DNA from: CAZEDK01 sp964511025
GTDB taxonomy: Bacteria; Patescibacteriota; Gracilibacteria; UBA1369; GWF2-33-10
NCBI GenBank assembly: GCA_964511025.1
Contig: CAZEDK010000012.1
Span: 1-36,924 of the forward strand
Reading direction: 5' to 3'
Length of the DNA stretch: 36,924 nt
The stretch's first letter is position 1. Every line of letters starts with the position of its first letter. A model generated the notes under the pieces. It made no database searches. It saw nothing but the letters and a program-made list of their open reading frames with translations, and was not told the origin of the DNA. This document shows, piece by piece, positions 1 to 7,621 of this stretch. A program made the translations under genes and the position numbers.

Positions 1-126
1 CAGTAGAAATATTATTGTGCAGTAAGTCTATTGCCAGCAACAAAGTTTATTATAGATCTTATAAAAAACTAAATCTATCAAAAAAACTCAAATTCTGATA
101 AAATATAAAGATTTGTAAAAATAAAA

Positions 127-600
127 ATGAAAAAAAGAAACATAATTAAGTCTTTCTTAACTTTCGTTTTCTTACTGACAATAGGCTTTGCATTTAATAA
201 AACTACAAATACTTATAGTAATTATTTAGCAAATAGCTCTACAGATTTCAACGAAATTTTCAACGAAATAAAGACAGAAAAACTTCTTGCTAATCAAAGT
301 GCCATTATAAATGCATTTACAGATGATACCATCATAGGCAATACATCTTGCCAAAGCTATGAAAAAACTTTTCGATGTCAAATATTTGCAATGCTTCCAG
401 AAAGCTCACTGCGATACAAAGTGTTTTTAACATCGAAGAACAATGCTTCAGCTATAGAACTTGGCGAATTACATAAAAACAAGGAAGGAACTTACATTTT
501 GGAAAGCACAATAGACAAAAATAATGCCGGAGATCAAATTTTGATTACAAATGGAAAATTGAAAATAGGATATGCAGATTTTTCAATTTTGAACTTGTAG
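127..600 (+). CDS. Hypothetical exported protein
   Basis: I do not recognise this 157-residue protein. The N-terminus has lysines and an arginine (residues 2-9) followed by a hydrophobic stretch (about 10-22) that looks like a signal peptide or a single membrane anchor. No lipobox Cys is visible. The mature part is rich in Asn, Ser, Thr and Ile and has two Cys (near residues 75 and 84, in NTSCQSYEKTFRCQ) that could form a disulfide, which fits an exported protein. It is transcribed towards rsmI and the two genes overlap tail to tail by 18 bp. The 126 bases upstream are very AT-rich and show no convincing promoter. Confidence 0.6.
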   Translation: MKKRNIIKSFLTFVFLLTIGFAFNKTTNTYSNYLANSSTDFNEIFNEIKTEKLLANQSAIINAFTDDTIIGNTSCQSYEKTFRCQIFAMLPESSLRYKVFLTSKNNASAIELGELHKNKEGTYILESTIDKNNAGDQILITNGKLKIGYADFSILNL

Positions 601-1248
601 AATCACTACAAATTCGCCTTTTGGAGCTTTTTTTTCAAAATGTTGCCTAAGTTCAGCTATAGTACCTCGTAAGAATTCTTCAAAGATTTTTGTTAATTCT
701 CTCCCAAGAATAATCTGACGATCAGAGCCAAAATATTGCTCAAGATCTTTTAATGTTTTGATTATTCTATGAGGAGATTCATAAAAAACAATAGGCTTAT
801 CTTCTGAAATCAAACTTTTGAACAATGTCTGTCTTCCTTTTTTTAATGGCAAAAATCCTAAAAAAATAAATTTTGAAACTGGCAGACCACTACACACAAG
901 TGCCGAGATAAAAGCCGAAGGTCCGGGAATAGGAGATATTTGAATTTTATTATCAATAGCTCCTCTAACAAGTAAAAATCCGGGATCTGATATGCATGGA
1001 GTACCGGCATCAGATACTAATGCGACATTTTTAGCTTCTTTGAGAAAATTTAAAATTTTATCAAGTTTTCTTTTATCACTATGAGAATGGTAACTATCAA
1101 CTCTGGTTTTGATCTCGTATTTATCAAGCAACTTACGTACATGTCTTGTATCTTCAGCCACAATCAAATCAACTTCATTAAGCACACGCACAGCTCGATA
1201 AGTAATATCCTCCAAATTCCCGATTGGCGTTGAAACGATATACAGCAT
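583..1248 (-). CDS. rsmI: 16S rRNA (cytidine(1402)-2'-O)-methyltransferase RsmI
   Basis: RsmI methylates the 2'-O of C1402 in the decoding centre of 16S rRNA using S-adenosylmethionine. The protein follows the family from its first residues: STPIGNLEDITYRA near the start, AEDTRHVRKLL, DAGTPCISDPG, a PGPSAFISALVCSG stretch, and FLGFLP. At 221 residues it is shorter than many RsmI proteins (which often run to about 280) and lacks a long C-terminal extension, but the tetrapyrrole-methylase core appears complete. It is the last gene of a minus-strand run after tsaB, with a gap of 24 bp. The start sits directly before the conserved MLYIVSTPIGN block, so it is secure. Confidence 0.93.
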   Translation of the reverse strand: MLYIVSTPIGNLEDITYRAVRVLNEVDLIVAEDTRHVRKLLDKYEIKTRVDSYHSHSDKRKLDKILNFLKEAKNVALVSDAGTPCISDPGFLLVRGAIDNKIQISPIPGPSAFISALVCSGLPVSKFIFLGFLPLKKGRQTLFKSLISEDKPIVFYESPHRIIKTLKDLEQYFGSDRQIILGRELTKIFEEFLRGTIAELRQHFEKKAPKGEFVVILQVQN

Positions 1249-1272
1249 TTTTAAATTTAAAATTCTCAGTGC

Positions 1273-1710
1273 TCACAAAGCTTCGCGAAAATACTCTGGC
1301 TCAACTATATCTTTTTTATTAAGTTTTTCAAAATCAAGATTCAGAAGCATCTGTGCGAATGGAAATTCCATCTGTAAATGATTCAAATCAACAACTTCTT
1401 GACCTTTTGCCTCTTTTACAAAATCAAATAAATTCAAAGAAAAAATCGGAACTCCCAAGGCATAAGCAAAAGCGTTTGCAATGACAATACCAACCCTCAA
1501 GGAGGTAAAATTACCAGGTCCGCTAAGAACAAATATGCCTTCTATATCATTCTTTGACTTGGAGGCAAAATTTAAAACTTCATCTATTTTTTGTATAAAA
1601 GAATCACTTTCTTCTTTAGAAGATAACCAAGATTTTTGCGCCAAAATGTGGCTATCATGAAAAAGCACTATCTGATCAAAATTAAGAGTAGTATTAATTG
1701 CTAGTTTCAT
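1273..1710 (-). CDS. tsaB: tRNA threonylcarbamoyladenosine biosynthesis protein TsaB
   Basis: TsaB is the non-catalytic partner of TsaD in making t6A37 in tRNAs that read ANN codons. The signature is LSGPGNFTSLRVGIVIANAF, which matches the family's GPGSFTGLRVG block, and the N-terminal strand MKLAINTT matches the ASKHA fold start. I place the start at 1710 because the family begins there; an ATG four codons upstream (1722) is possible. At 145 residues it is much shorter than the usual 220 or so: the first subdomain is kept and most of the second is missing, as is common in small-genome bacteria. It overlaps the end of the lipoprotein gene by 17 bp. Confidence 0.85.
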   Translation of the reverse strand: MKLAINTTLNFDQIVLFHDSHILAQKSWLSSKEESDSFIQKIDEVLNFASKSKNDIEGIFVLSGPGNFTSLRVGIVIANAFAYALGVPIFSLNLFDFVKEAKGQEVVDLNHLQMEFPFAQMLLNLDFEKLNKKDIVEPEYFREAL

Positions 1711-1975
1711 CTGTTCCAACATTATCTATAGCATTAAGTGCTTCTGTGGTTTCACCAAGAGCGTTGTTAACACTTTCCGCCGCCTCTTTCACTTGCTGGC
1801 TGGCGTTTTCAATTTGAGTTTTCGTTTCAACAATTTCATTTTTGACATTATCGTAAGCCTCTTGAGTTTCACCGGCGACTCCATTTATTTTGTTTTTAAA
1901 TTCAGAAACCTTAGCACAACCAAAAATATTGAATAATAGGAAAGATATTAGAAATAATTTATAAAATTTTTGCAT
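1694..1975 (-). CDS. Small lipoprotein with amphipathic helix
   Basis: A 93-residue protein with a lipoprotein signal peptide: a short basic start (MQKFYK), a hydrophobic core (LFLISFLLFNIF) and a lipobox-like end (IFGC, Cys at residue 20) where lipidation and cleavage would occur. After the Cys comes a long helical segment with repeated Glu/Asn/Ala/Val (for example NVKNEIVETKTQIENA), likely a coiled coil or amphipathic helix similar in character to small envelope lipoproteins. The exact role is unknown. It overlaps tsaB and is probably in the same transcript. Confidence 0.7.
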   Translation of the reverse strand: MQKFYKLFLISFLLFNIFGCAKVSEFKNKINGVAGETQEAYDNVKNEIVETKTQIENASQQVKEAAESVNNALGETTEALNAIDNVGTDETSN

Positions 1976-1988
1976 ATTTAATTAAATA

Positions 1989-2354
1989 TTATTTAAGTAA
2001 ACTATAAACATCACCTTGATATGCTCTCAAAAAATTAGTCATATCCAAAACTTCATCCGAAGATATTTTGCTTGGTCTAAAATCTCTTACGTGTGCTTTG
2101 ATATTAGTCTCTGTTTTACGAGTCACCGAAACATTTATCACTACATTATATCCACATTTTTGACACTTTGCCATAAAAATACCTTCATTTTTCGTAGTAC
2201 CAACGATATGTATTTCATCAGCTTTATATTGTAAATTACAACCCGGACAGTTTGTTTGAGTGCAAACTTCTTTTATGACCACTTGTAAATCTGCATAATT
2301 CATAATCTGAAAATAAGACGATATTATATTAATATTTTGTTGTTTTAATTGCAA
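1989..2354 (-). CDS. Zinc-ribbon protein of unknown function
   Basis: A 121-residue protein with two CxxC pairs, CPGC (residues 36-39) and CQKC (64-67), spaced like a four-Cys zinc ribbon. The spacer is beta-rich (DEIHIVGTTKNEGIFMAKC) and the C-terminus is helical (SSDEVLDMTNFLRAYQGDVYSLL). I do not recognise a named family. An internal ATG at 2303 (MNYADLQ) would give a 104-residue protein that still holds the ribbon and may be the true start. It sits 13 bp upstream of the lipoprotein gene on the same strand. Confidence 0.65.
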   Translation of the reverse strand: MQLKQQNINIISSYFQIMNYADLQVVIKEVCTQTNCPGCNLQYKADEIHIVGTTKNEGIFMAKCQKCGYNVVINVSVTRKTETNIKAHVRDFRPSKISSDEVLDMTNFLRAYQGDVYSLLK

Positions 2355-2374
2355 ATTTAAAACAAGTTGCTATC

Positions 2375-3016
2375 TTACAAGATATATTTCATTTTGTCAA
2401 GATTAGAGCGAAGCATAATAAGAAAATCATCTTTATCTTCTTTTTCCAGAAATTCAGTTGAAGATATAAAAGCGGATACTTGTTGCAAACATTTTTTTCT
2501 TTTCATTGCATCTAAATCTATCAATGTAAATTTAAGCAAACTGTACAAATCTTTAGCAAATTGTTTTGCGCCATCACTTTCTATAAATTCATCAAAATTA
2601 ATACCTTTTGAATTGGTAAATTGCAAAGCCTGCAACAATTGAAGCACAAAATCAATCGTATGATTTTCCAATGTTCCGCTTTCATAAAAACTCTCAGGCA
2701 AATTACATCCTTCATCAAGAAATCTCACAATTTCTTTGTCTTTTATTAAAAAATCTTCCTCTTTTAGCTCGCCATCAAAAAATAAATCATTAAAATCCTC
2801 TTGAACAGCACGCAATGTAACCCACAAACATTCTGCCATATCCTGACACCACAAACGATGACACACGGTACCATTGTGTTCACTGTCATCAAACATCTTA
2901 TCCATAGCTTTTTGCATAGCTTCTTTGTAGCCTACTTCATCCAATTGCCCCTGATAACCAAGAGAGCGCAAAAAATCCTCCGGACTTAATTTTGAATTAT
3001 TATCACCCTGTTGCAT
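2375..3016 (-). CDS. Hypothetical acidic, helical protein
   Basis: I do not recognise this 213-residue protein. It has no signal peptide or membrane segment. It is acidic and appears mostly helical, with an N-terminal Lys/Met-rich helix (GYKEAMQKAMDKMFDDSEHNG) and Cys/Trp clusters (CHRLWCQDMAECLW, residues about 52-65). It lies 20 bp upstream of the zinc-ribbon gene on the same strand, so the two are probably co-transcribed. It is cytoplasmic by default; nothing further can be said from the sequence. Confidence 0.6.
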   Translation of the reverse strand: MQQGDNNSKLSPEDFLRSLGYQGQLDEVGYKEAMQKAMDKMFDDSEHNGTVCHRLWCQDMAECLWVTLRAVQEDFNDLFFDGELKEEDFLIKDKEIVRFLDEGCNLPESFYESGTLENHTIDFVLQLLQALQFTNSKGINFDEFIESDGAKQFAKDLYSLLKFTLIDLDAMKRKKCLQQVSAFISSTEFLEKEDKDDFLIMLRSNLDKMKYIL

Positions 3017-3038
3017 AAAATAAAATAGAGTTATTAGA

Positions 3039-4280
3039 TTATTTATTCAGTAGCCAATTAATAACATTTTTTATTTCAATATTTTTATTTGTTATTTTTT
3101 GAGAATAATTATTGTTAAATGTTATTATAAGACCTTTTCGACACTTTAATTTATCCATAGCGTTTAATAAGCCATTTATTTCTCTACTGAAATTTGTATT
3201 ATTTAAATCGTAGCAAACCTGTATCACATAAAATATTTTATTTTTCATCAAACACACAAAATCACATTCATTTTTATCCTTAAAATAAAACAAATCATAA
3301 CCTCTCCTTTTCAGTTCAACAAAAACAAGATTTTCCAAGTTTTTACCTTTATCGTCAGAAAAAGAAAAAAATATTTTATTACGAAGCCCATTATCTATAA
3401 CGTATATCTTTTTAGCCCCAATAAATTGCTGTTTTAACGAAAAATCATATTTATAAAGCTGAGAAATCAGATATGAACCTTCAACAAAATCAAGATAATC
3501 CTTAACCGATACAGGACTTTTGAAAGCCAATATATTCTTCAATCCATTATAACTTATTTCAGAAGCAAAATTAGTAAAGACATAAGAAATTAATTCTTTA
3601 AAAGCCTTCACTTCTCTTATGGCATACCTCACAAGCAAATCCTTATACAAAATATCCTCATACATTCTTTTGAGAAATTCATCATCTTTATATTTCAAAA
3701 ATTCAGGCAATCCACCATTGAGCAGATATTTTTCAAAGTTTTTCAGTATCATACCTTTTGTATCAGTATCGTTTTTTGTAAAGTCTATTTTTTTAAAATC
3801 CAAAAATTCCTGAAAAGAAAACGGCAAAAGTTCGATTTTGACATATCTCCCGGTTAAATGTGTAGCAAGCTCAGAACTTAAAAGTTTTGCATTAGATCCT
3901 GTCAAATAAATCTTAAAATTTTCTTCATATAGTCTTCGCACAAATCTTTCAAATCCTTGTACATTCTGTGCTTCATCAATAAAAATTGTATTTGACTGAT
4001 ACATTTTTTTGAAAACAATCATAAGATTATTAAAATCATTTACATCAAAATCAATCAACCTCTCATCATCAAAATTGATATAATAAAAATTTTTATGTCT
4101 CTTAGAAAACTGACAAAGCAATGTCGACTTACCAGACCTTCTTATGCCGGACACAACTACAATTTGTTTGGTTTTTAAATATTTATTAAAATTGATATGC
4201 CTAATAATTCCAACATCTTTTTTCAAAAAAATCTTCATTTGATCTTCAACAACTTGCGATAAAATATCAAAGGATAACAT
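3039..4280 (-). CDS. AAA_14/DUF4143 family ATPase (copy 1)
   Basis: A 413-residue protein with the architecture of the AAA_14-DUF4143 family: P-loop ATPase domain first, then a C-terminal DUF4143 domain resembling a PD-(D/E)XK nuclease fold. Walker A is GIRRSGKS (45-52), Walker B is IFIDEAQN (about 99-106, acidic D102/E103), and a sensor-like YLTGSNAKLL follows. The C-terminal part has ENLVFVELKRRGYDLFYF, then a CDFVCLMKNKIFYVIQVC strand pair typical of the second domain. Cellular roles of this family are poorly defined. It is one of three divergent copies in this window. The start is the first ATG and leaves 85 bp to the GHKL gene upstream. Confidence 0.85.
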   Translation of the reverse strand: MLSFDILSQVVEDQMKIFLKKDVGIIRHINFNKYLKTKQIVVVSGIRRSGKSTLLCQFSKRHKNFYYINFDDERLIDFDVNDFNNLMIVFKKMYQSNTIFIDEAQNVQGFERFVRRLYEENFKIYLTGSNAKLLSSELATHLTGRYVKIELLPFSFQEFLDFKKIDFTKNDTDTKGMILKNFEKYLLNGGLPEFLKYKDDEFLKRMYEDILYKDLLVRYAIREVKAFKELISYVFTNFASEISYNGLKNILAFKSPVSVKDYLDFVEGSYLISQLYKYDFSLKQQFIGAKKIYVIDNGLRNKIFFSFSDDKGKNLENLVFVELKRRGYDLFYFKDKNECDFVCLMKNKIFYVIQVCYDLNNTNFSREINGLLNAMDKLKCRKGLIITFNNNYSQKITNKNIEIKNVINWLLNK

Positions 4281-4365
4281 ATATTAGCAATATAAAAAAA
4301 TAGTATATTTTGTATACTGCAAATATATATACAATCCGCAAGAAAATCAAGCAAAAATTAAAAAT

Positions 4366-5823
4366 TTAACCAAGAGCATCAGTAAGTAGCCTGTTTTGAA
4401 TATCAAATGCTTCTCTCGGAGTTTTGAGATTCTGCATAGCTACAATTTCTTGTGTGATAAGAGTTGTTAAATACAAGAGCAAAGATTCCTCATTTTTACC
4501 AAGATATTCAATCTTACAAATCACTCCAAAATTACCAATACTTATTTTGCGCGCTATCACTTCACGCCCTTTTTTGTCTTTTGCTCTTATTTTTTTTGGA
4601 ATTTCATCCCTTTGTTTCTCTAATTCTTCAATTCCCAACTCAAGCCTGCCTTCAGCTTGAATCATTTCATCAGAAAAACCTATCAACTCTCCAGTTTTAG
4701 TATTCATTTTACCAATTGCTTCTTTTTTGTCCTGAGCAAAAGAAGCGGAATTAAAATGATCTGCATTTTCATCACTTTGCCCCATCGGCTCTAATATTTC
4801 AGGCGCAAGGTATGGATTTTGTTTGAGGGCTTTGCGAACTTTTATCAATGATTCTTTTAACTGCTCATCAGTTTTTTTATCTTCTTTTATGTTCTGATCT
4901 TTAGCTATTATTTTGCTTATGTTTCTTATCTCCCTTTCCATGACCATATAAAAAATTTGATACTGAAGCGAATCGTTTACAAAAGAGCTTCTCGAGCTTG
5001 TTATCGGGACAAAATCGGCGCTAATTGTTCCTGTGATATTTTGCATGCCTCTATTATGACTCATTTCCGCTCCAAACATTTCACGCGTTATCATTACGCC
5101 TTTCACAGTACACTCAATACCGCGCAATTTTTCTGAAGATTTGAAAAAAGGAACAATCGCTTCACCTATAATTTTGCCAAATTCTGTTGATAAATTAATC
5201 GGAAAACGCCTTCCCGGAATAGAAATCGCTTCTATTTGCTTGCCGTTCAAAAATACTTTAAAATTTGGAGCTTTGAGAGGTACACGTTCTCTAATATGCC
5301 TTTCTACTTGCGGAATGGTGAAATTTTTAGTCAAATTTTCTAATATTACAGTTGTTCCATTTCCAGAGATAACATTTGCATCAAAATACCTAATTGGAAT
5401 TTCCCAATTGAAATCGCTTCCCCACTTTGCTTTATCAAAAATTATTTCTGCCGCAAAATTATCCTTTTGACTGATTAACCTAAAACAATTGCACGCTGAA
5501 AATACAGCAAATTTACCTATGCCAAACTGACCTATCCTGTCTCTTTTATAAATTTGCGATTTTGGATTAAATTTTTTCTCTTCAGAACCTATTGTAAAAA
5601 ATTGTTTCAAACCTCCTTCATCCATACCTACCCCATCATCCTTAACAGAAATCTTATCAATCGCAACTTCAATCCATACATTAGTAGCATCGGCATCATA
5701 AGCATTGCAAACAAGCTCACGAACAAGCTCCAAACTTTCACTATAAAGTTTTTCTCCAATTGTAATCAAGTGTGACTTATCAACGGTAATTTTGATAGTT
5801 GAGGCCTGACTTTGCAAGATCAT
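4366..5823 (-). CDS. GHKL (Hsp90-like) ATPase
   Basis: A 485-residue protein with an N-terminal GHKL ATP-binding fold: ELVCNAYDADA (N box, E36 and N40), DDGVGM (62-67), and GQFGIGKFAVFSAC as the glycine-rich lid. The layout resembles Hsp90, MutL and MORC-type ATPases rather than sensor kinases, as there is no phosphoacceptor His domain. A middle region contains a strand with TSSRSSFVNDS, and the C-terminal part has a charged helix (about 370-415) and a final beta-rich part. Family members of this kind occur in defence loci, but its partner here is unknown. It lies 85 bp from the DGR reverse transcriptase gene on the same strand. Confidence 0.8.
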   Translation of the reverse strand: MILQSQASTIKITVDKSHLITIGEKLYSESLELVRELVCNAYDADATNVWIEVAIDKISVKDDGVGMDEGGLKQFFTIGSEEKKFNPKSQIYKRDRIGQFGIGKFAVFSACNCFRLISQKDNFAAEIIFDKAKWGSDFNWEIPIRYFDANVISGNGTTVILENLTKNFTIPQVERHIRERVPLKAPNFKVFLNGKQIEAISIPGRRFPINLSTEFGKIIGEAIVPFFKSSEKLRGIECTVKGVMITREMFGAEMSHNRGMQNITGTISADFVPITSSRSSFVNDSLQYQIFYMVMEREIRNISKIIAKDQNIKEDKKTDEQLKESLIKVRKALKQNPYLAPEILEPMGQSDENADHFNSASFAQDKKEAIGKMNTKTGELIGFSDEMIQAEGRLELGIEELEKQRDEIPKKIRAKDKKGREVIARKISIGNFGVICKIEYLGKNEESLLLYLTTLITQEIVAMQNLKTPREAFDIQNRLLTDALG

Positions 5824-5908
5824 TTGGAAATTATATATATTAGGATAATAATATATCTAAAGTTAATAGACTATGCAAATTGCGTTTAAATTTTTTTATC
5901 AAATTTTT

Positions 5909-6877
5909 TTAATAGACTAAAGAGACTTTTTGATATATTAACCAATCAAACCATTTCTTAATTTTCTTCACTTCATGCTGTGCGACCATGCCATGATAAC
6001 TTGCAACATTTCTTGAGTTGAGACATTCAACAATTCTCTTTTTGTTGCGTTTATTAAGTCGTCTTCCAGAAAACCAGAAATTCAAACCAAGAAACTTAAG
6101 TCCATGCCTGGCTTTGATAAGAATATCATTTTTTGGATTAACTGATGCCTTGAGACTTTCATTAAGAAAATTTACTACACTTGTTCTCATATTTTCTAAT
6201 TTATTTCTATCCTGTTCAAACAAAACAAAATCATCGCCATATCTCAAATATGCTTTTGGTTTAAGACTATGTTTCACCAGCCTATCAAGCTCATTAAGAT
6301 AAATGTTCGAAAAGATTTGGCTGGTCAGATTGCCAATAGGCATACCCTTACCCTCAGTATGAGAGCTATAACTATGAATTACTTCTTTAAGCAGCCAAAG
6401 GGCTTTTTCATCAGAAACACGCCGTTTAATAAGCTCTACAAGTACTTCCTGATCAACATTATCGAAAAACTTCTTAATATCTACTCTCCACACAAAATGA
6501 TCTGGATAGCTTTTCAGAAAAGATTGAGTTCGTTCAATTGCAACAAGAAGCCCTTTGTCTTTTCTGCAAGACCAAACATCATAAATAAAAATCTGATCCC
6601 AAATTGGAAGCAAAAAATCATAAATAAGCCTATGTACTACTCTGTCTCGAATACAAGAAACAGAGATTTCACGACGTTTATTATCACAAACCGTGAAATG
6701 CCTGTAAGTACCATGCTTATAACTTTGAGAATTGAGATCCTCATAAAGAGAGTAAAGGTTTTTCTCCAAATAATACTGAAATTCGTGCATTTCATTACTC
6801 ATACGTTTGCCTTTGCGAAAGGCGAACCATGCGTTCCAAACATTACCTAATCGCAAATCTATGGACTCACTTCCCAT
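5909..6877 (-). CDS. DGR reverse transcriptase
   Basis: A 322-residue reverse transcriptase of the diversity-generating retroelement type. Motifs in order: RKGKR near the N-terminus, IRDRVVHRLIYDFLLPIWD (RT1/2), RVDIKKFFDNVD (catalytic D133), GMPIGNLTSQIFSN with the DGR hallmark IGNLTSQ (181-187) where most RTs have a QG motif, and the catalytic YGDD (213-216). It would copy the template-repeat RNA while misincorporating at adenines. Length is normal for the family. The start at 6877 is chosen because residues 9-25 (NVWNAWFAFRKGKR) match the conserved N-terminus; this makes it overlap the opposite-strand avd gene by 17 bp. TR, target gene and RT share a strand. Confidence 0.95.
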   Translation of the reverse strand: MGSESIDLRLGNVWNAWFAFRKGKRMSNEMHEFQYYLEKNLYSLYEDLNSQSYKHGTYRHFTVCDNKRREISVSCIRDRVVHRLIYDFLLPIWDQIFIYDVWSCRKDKGLLVAIERTQSFLKSYPDHFVWRVDIKKFFDNVDQEVLVELIKRRVSDEKALWLLKEVIHSYSSHTEGKGMPIGNLTSQIFSNIYLNELDRLVKHSLKPKAYLRYGDDFVLFEQDRNKLENMRTSVVNFLNESLKASVNPKNDILIKARHGLKFLGLNFWFSGRRLNKRNKKRIVECLNSRNVASYHGMVAQHEVKKIKKWFDWLIYQKVSLVY

Positions 6878-7205
6878 TGCGAATAAAAGTTACGAACTCT
6901 ATAAGGATTTTATTGATTTGAATAATAATCTCACTAAGAGATGGCGATTTACTCTTGGTAACAGTATTGAAGATAGCATACTTTCTTTTCTAGAGCATAT
7001 TATAATGGCTAAAAATGCACCAAAAACATTGAAAGCTGGTTACTTAATCAAATCCAGTGCTATCTTGGAAGTTCTCACTATAAAAATGCGTTTGTTGCTT
7101 GAACTAAAACTTGCAAATGAGACAAAGATATTTCAACTCCAAGCCAAAAACTCCGAGATTGGTAGAATGCTCGGAGGTTGGCTTAAATCTGTACAGAGTA
7201 TGTAA
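6861..7205 (+). CDS. avd: DGR accessory variability determinant (Avd-like)
   Basis: A 114-residue, all-helical, basic protein of the Avd/23S-IVP four-helix-bundle family. Avd forms a homopentamer that binds the RT and is needed for mutagenic homing. The diagnostic features are a KRWRFTLGNSIEDSILSFLEHII helix and the C-terminal EIGRMLGGWLKS block. The start chosen is the ATG at 6861; a longer reading from 6807 would run inside the RT gene and has no family support. The gene is on the plus strand, opposite RT and TR. It overlaps the RT start codon region by 17 bp and its stop codon lies 5 bp before the template repeat. Any promoter must sit inside the RT gene, antisense to it. Confidence 0.88.
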   Translation: MDSLPIANKSYELYKDFIDLNNNLTKRWRFTLGNSIEDSILSFLEHIIMAKNAPKTLKAGYLIKSSAILEVLTIKMRLLLELKLANETKIFQLQAKNSEIGRMLGGWLKSVQSM

Positions 7206-7210
7206 CCAAC

Positions 7211-7315
7211 ACCGCGGCACGGAAACGAGCATTATCATTCTGCTTATTAGCATTGTTCCTATTCAACTTAGCGTTTCGATTGTTAGGATTGAAATTGCCG
7301 TAAACCAGATAACGA
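7211..7315 (-). repeat. DGR template repeat (TR)
   Basis: A 105-bp non-coding repeat that aligns to 7644-7748 with a constant offset of 433 and no gaps. There are 18 mismatches and all are at a T on the plus strand, that is an A in the minus-strand (functional) reading; 14 other template adenines are unchanged. Read in the target's frame the TR encodes many Asn codons (AAY), which cannot mutate to stops through changes at A. The last 21 bases (7211-7231) contain no adenine in the functional strand, are GC-rich and identical in TR and VR, matching an initiation-of-mutagenic-homing (IMH) type end. Confidence 0.96.
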
Positions 7316-7555
7316 GCCTTGTGACTGGATTTTTCCTTTATATTTTGCAGTCGCAACTACAAATTTTTTATTTAACTTCAGATGTGAAGCTAAATCCAGC
7401 TCTACGTGATGGGTCTATACTTTTCTCTCGCATCCCAGATCGTACTTATCTTAGTACAATAGACCTGTTTTATGGACTTGAGTTCATGGTAGCCCAGCAT
7501 AATCTGGGTTGCTATTCACCATTATCTTGATTGTATAAGTATATTTTCTAAAGGT
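7316..7555 (-). other. Structured non-coding segment next to the DGR template
   Basis: A 240-bp stretch with no credible gene but several inverted repeats: 7325-7332 with 7392-7399 (CTGGATTT/AAATCCAG), 7376-7380 with 7385-7389 (CTTCA/TGAAG), 7412-7418 with 7459-7465 (GGTCTAT/ATAGACC), 7442-7446 with 7453-7457 (GTACT/AGTAC), and a hairpin at 7491-7510 (AGCCCAG/CTGGGTT, two G-U pairs). The first two pairs nest, and so do the next two. On the minus strand this lies 5' of TR, so it may be the leader of the TR RNA and hold its promoter. That role is an inference. Confidence 0.5.
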
Positions 7556-7582
7556 CAAAAAATTTTCGCGTGCTTCGCAAAA
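7556..7582 (-). terminator. Possible intrinsic terminator of the DGR target gene
   Basis: Read on the minus strand, about 40 bases after the target stop codon, TTTTGCG pairs with CGCGAAAA (one bulged base) and is followed by a run of T (7556-7562 on the plus strand is AAAAAAT-like). The stem is short and AT-rich, so this is only moderate support. It would separate the target transcript from the TR/RT transcript. Confidence 0.4.
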
Positions 7583-7621
7583 AAATAAAAATAAAAGAAA
7601 AGGGAAGAAAAAGATCAAATT

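Noticed and set aside
6269..6850. Long plus-strand reading frame across the RT gene
   Set aside because: It is the mirror of a conserved reverse transcriptase and has no family features of its own. The real plus-strand gene (avd) starts only at 6861.
7111..7530. Reading frame running through the end of avd, the TR and the structured segment
   Set aside because: It overlaps TR in another frame, and the TR is explained by alignment to VR. No domain features.
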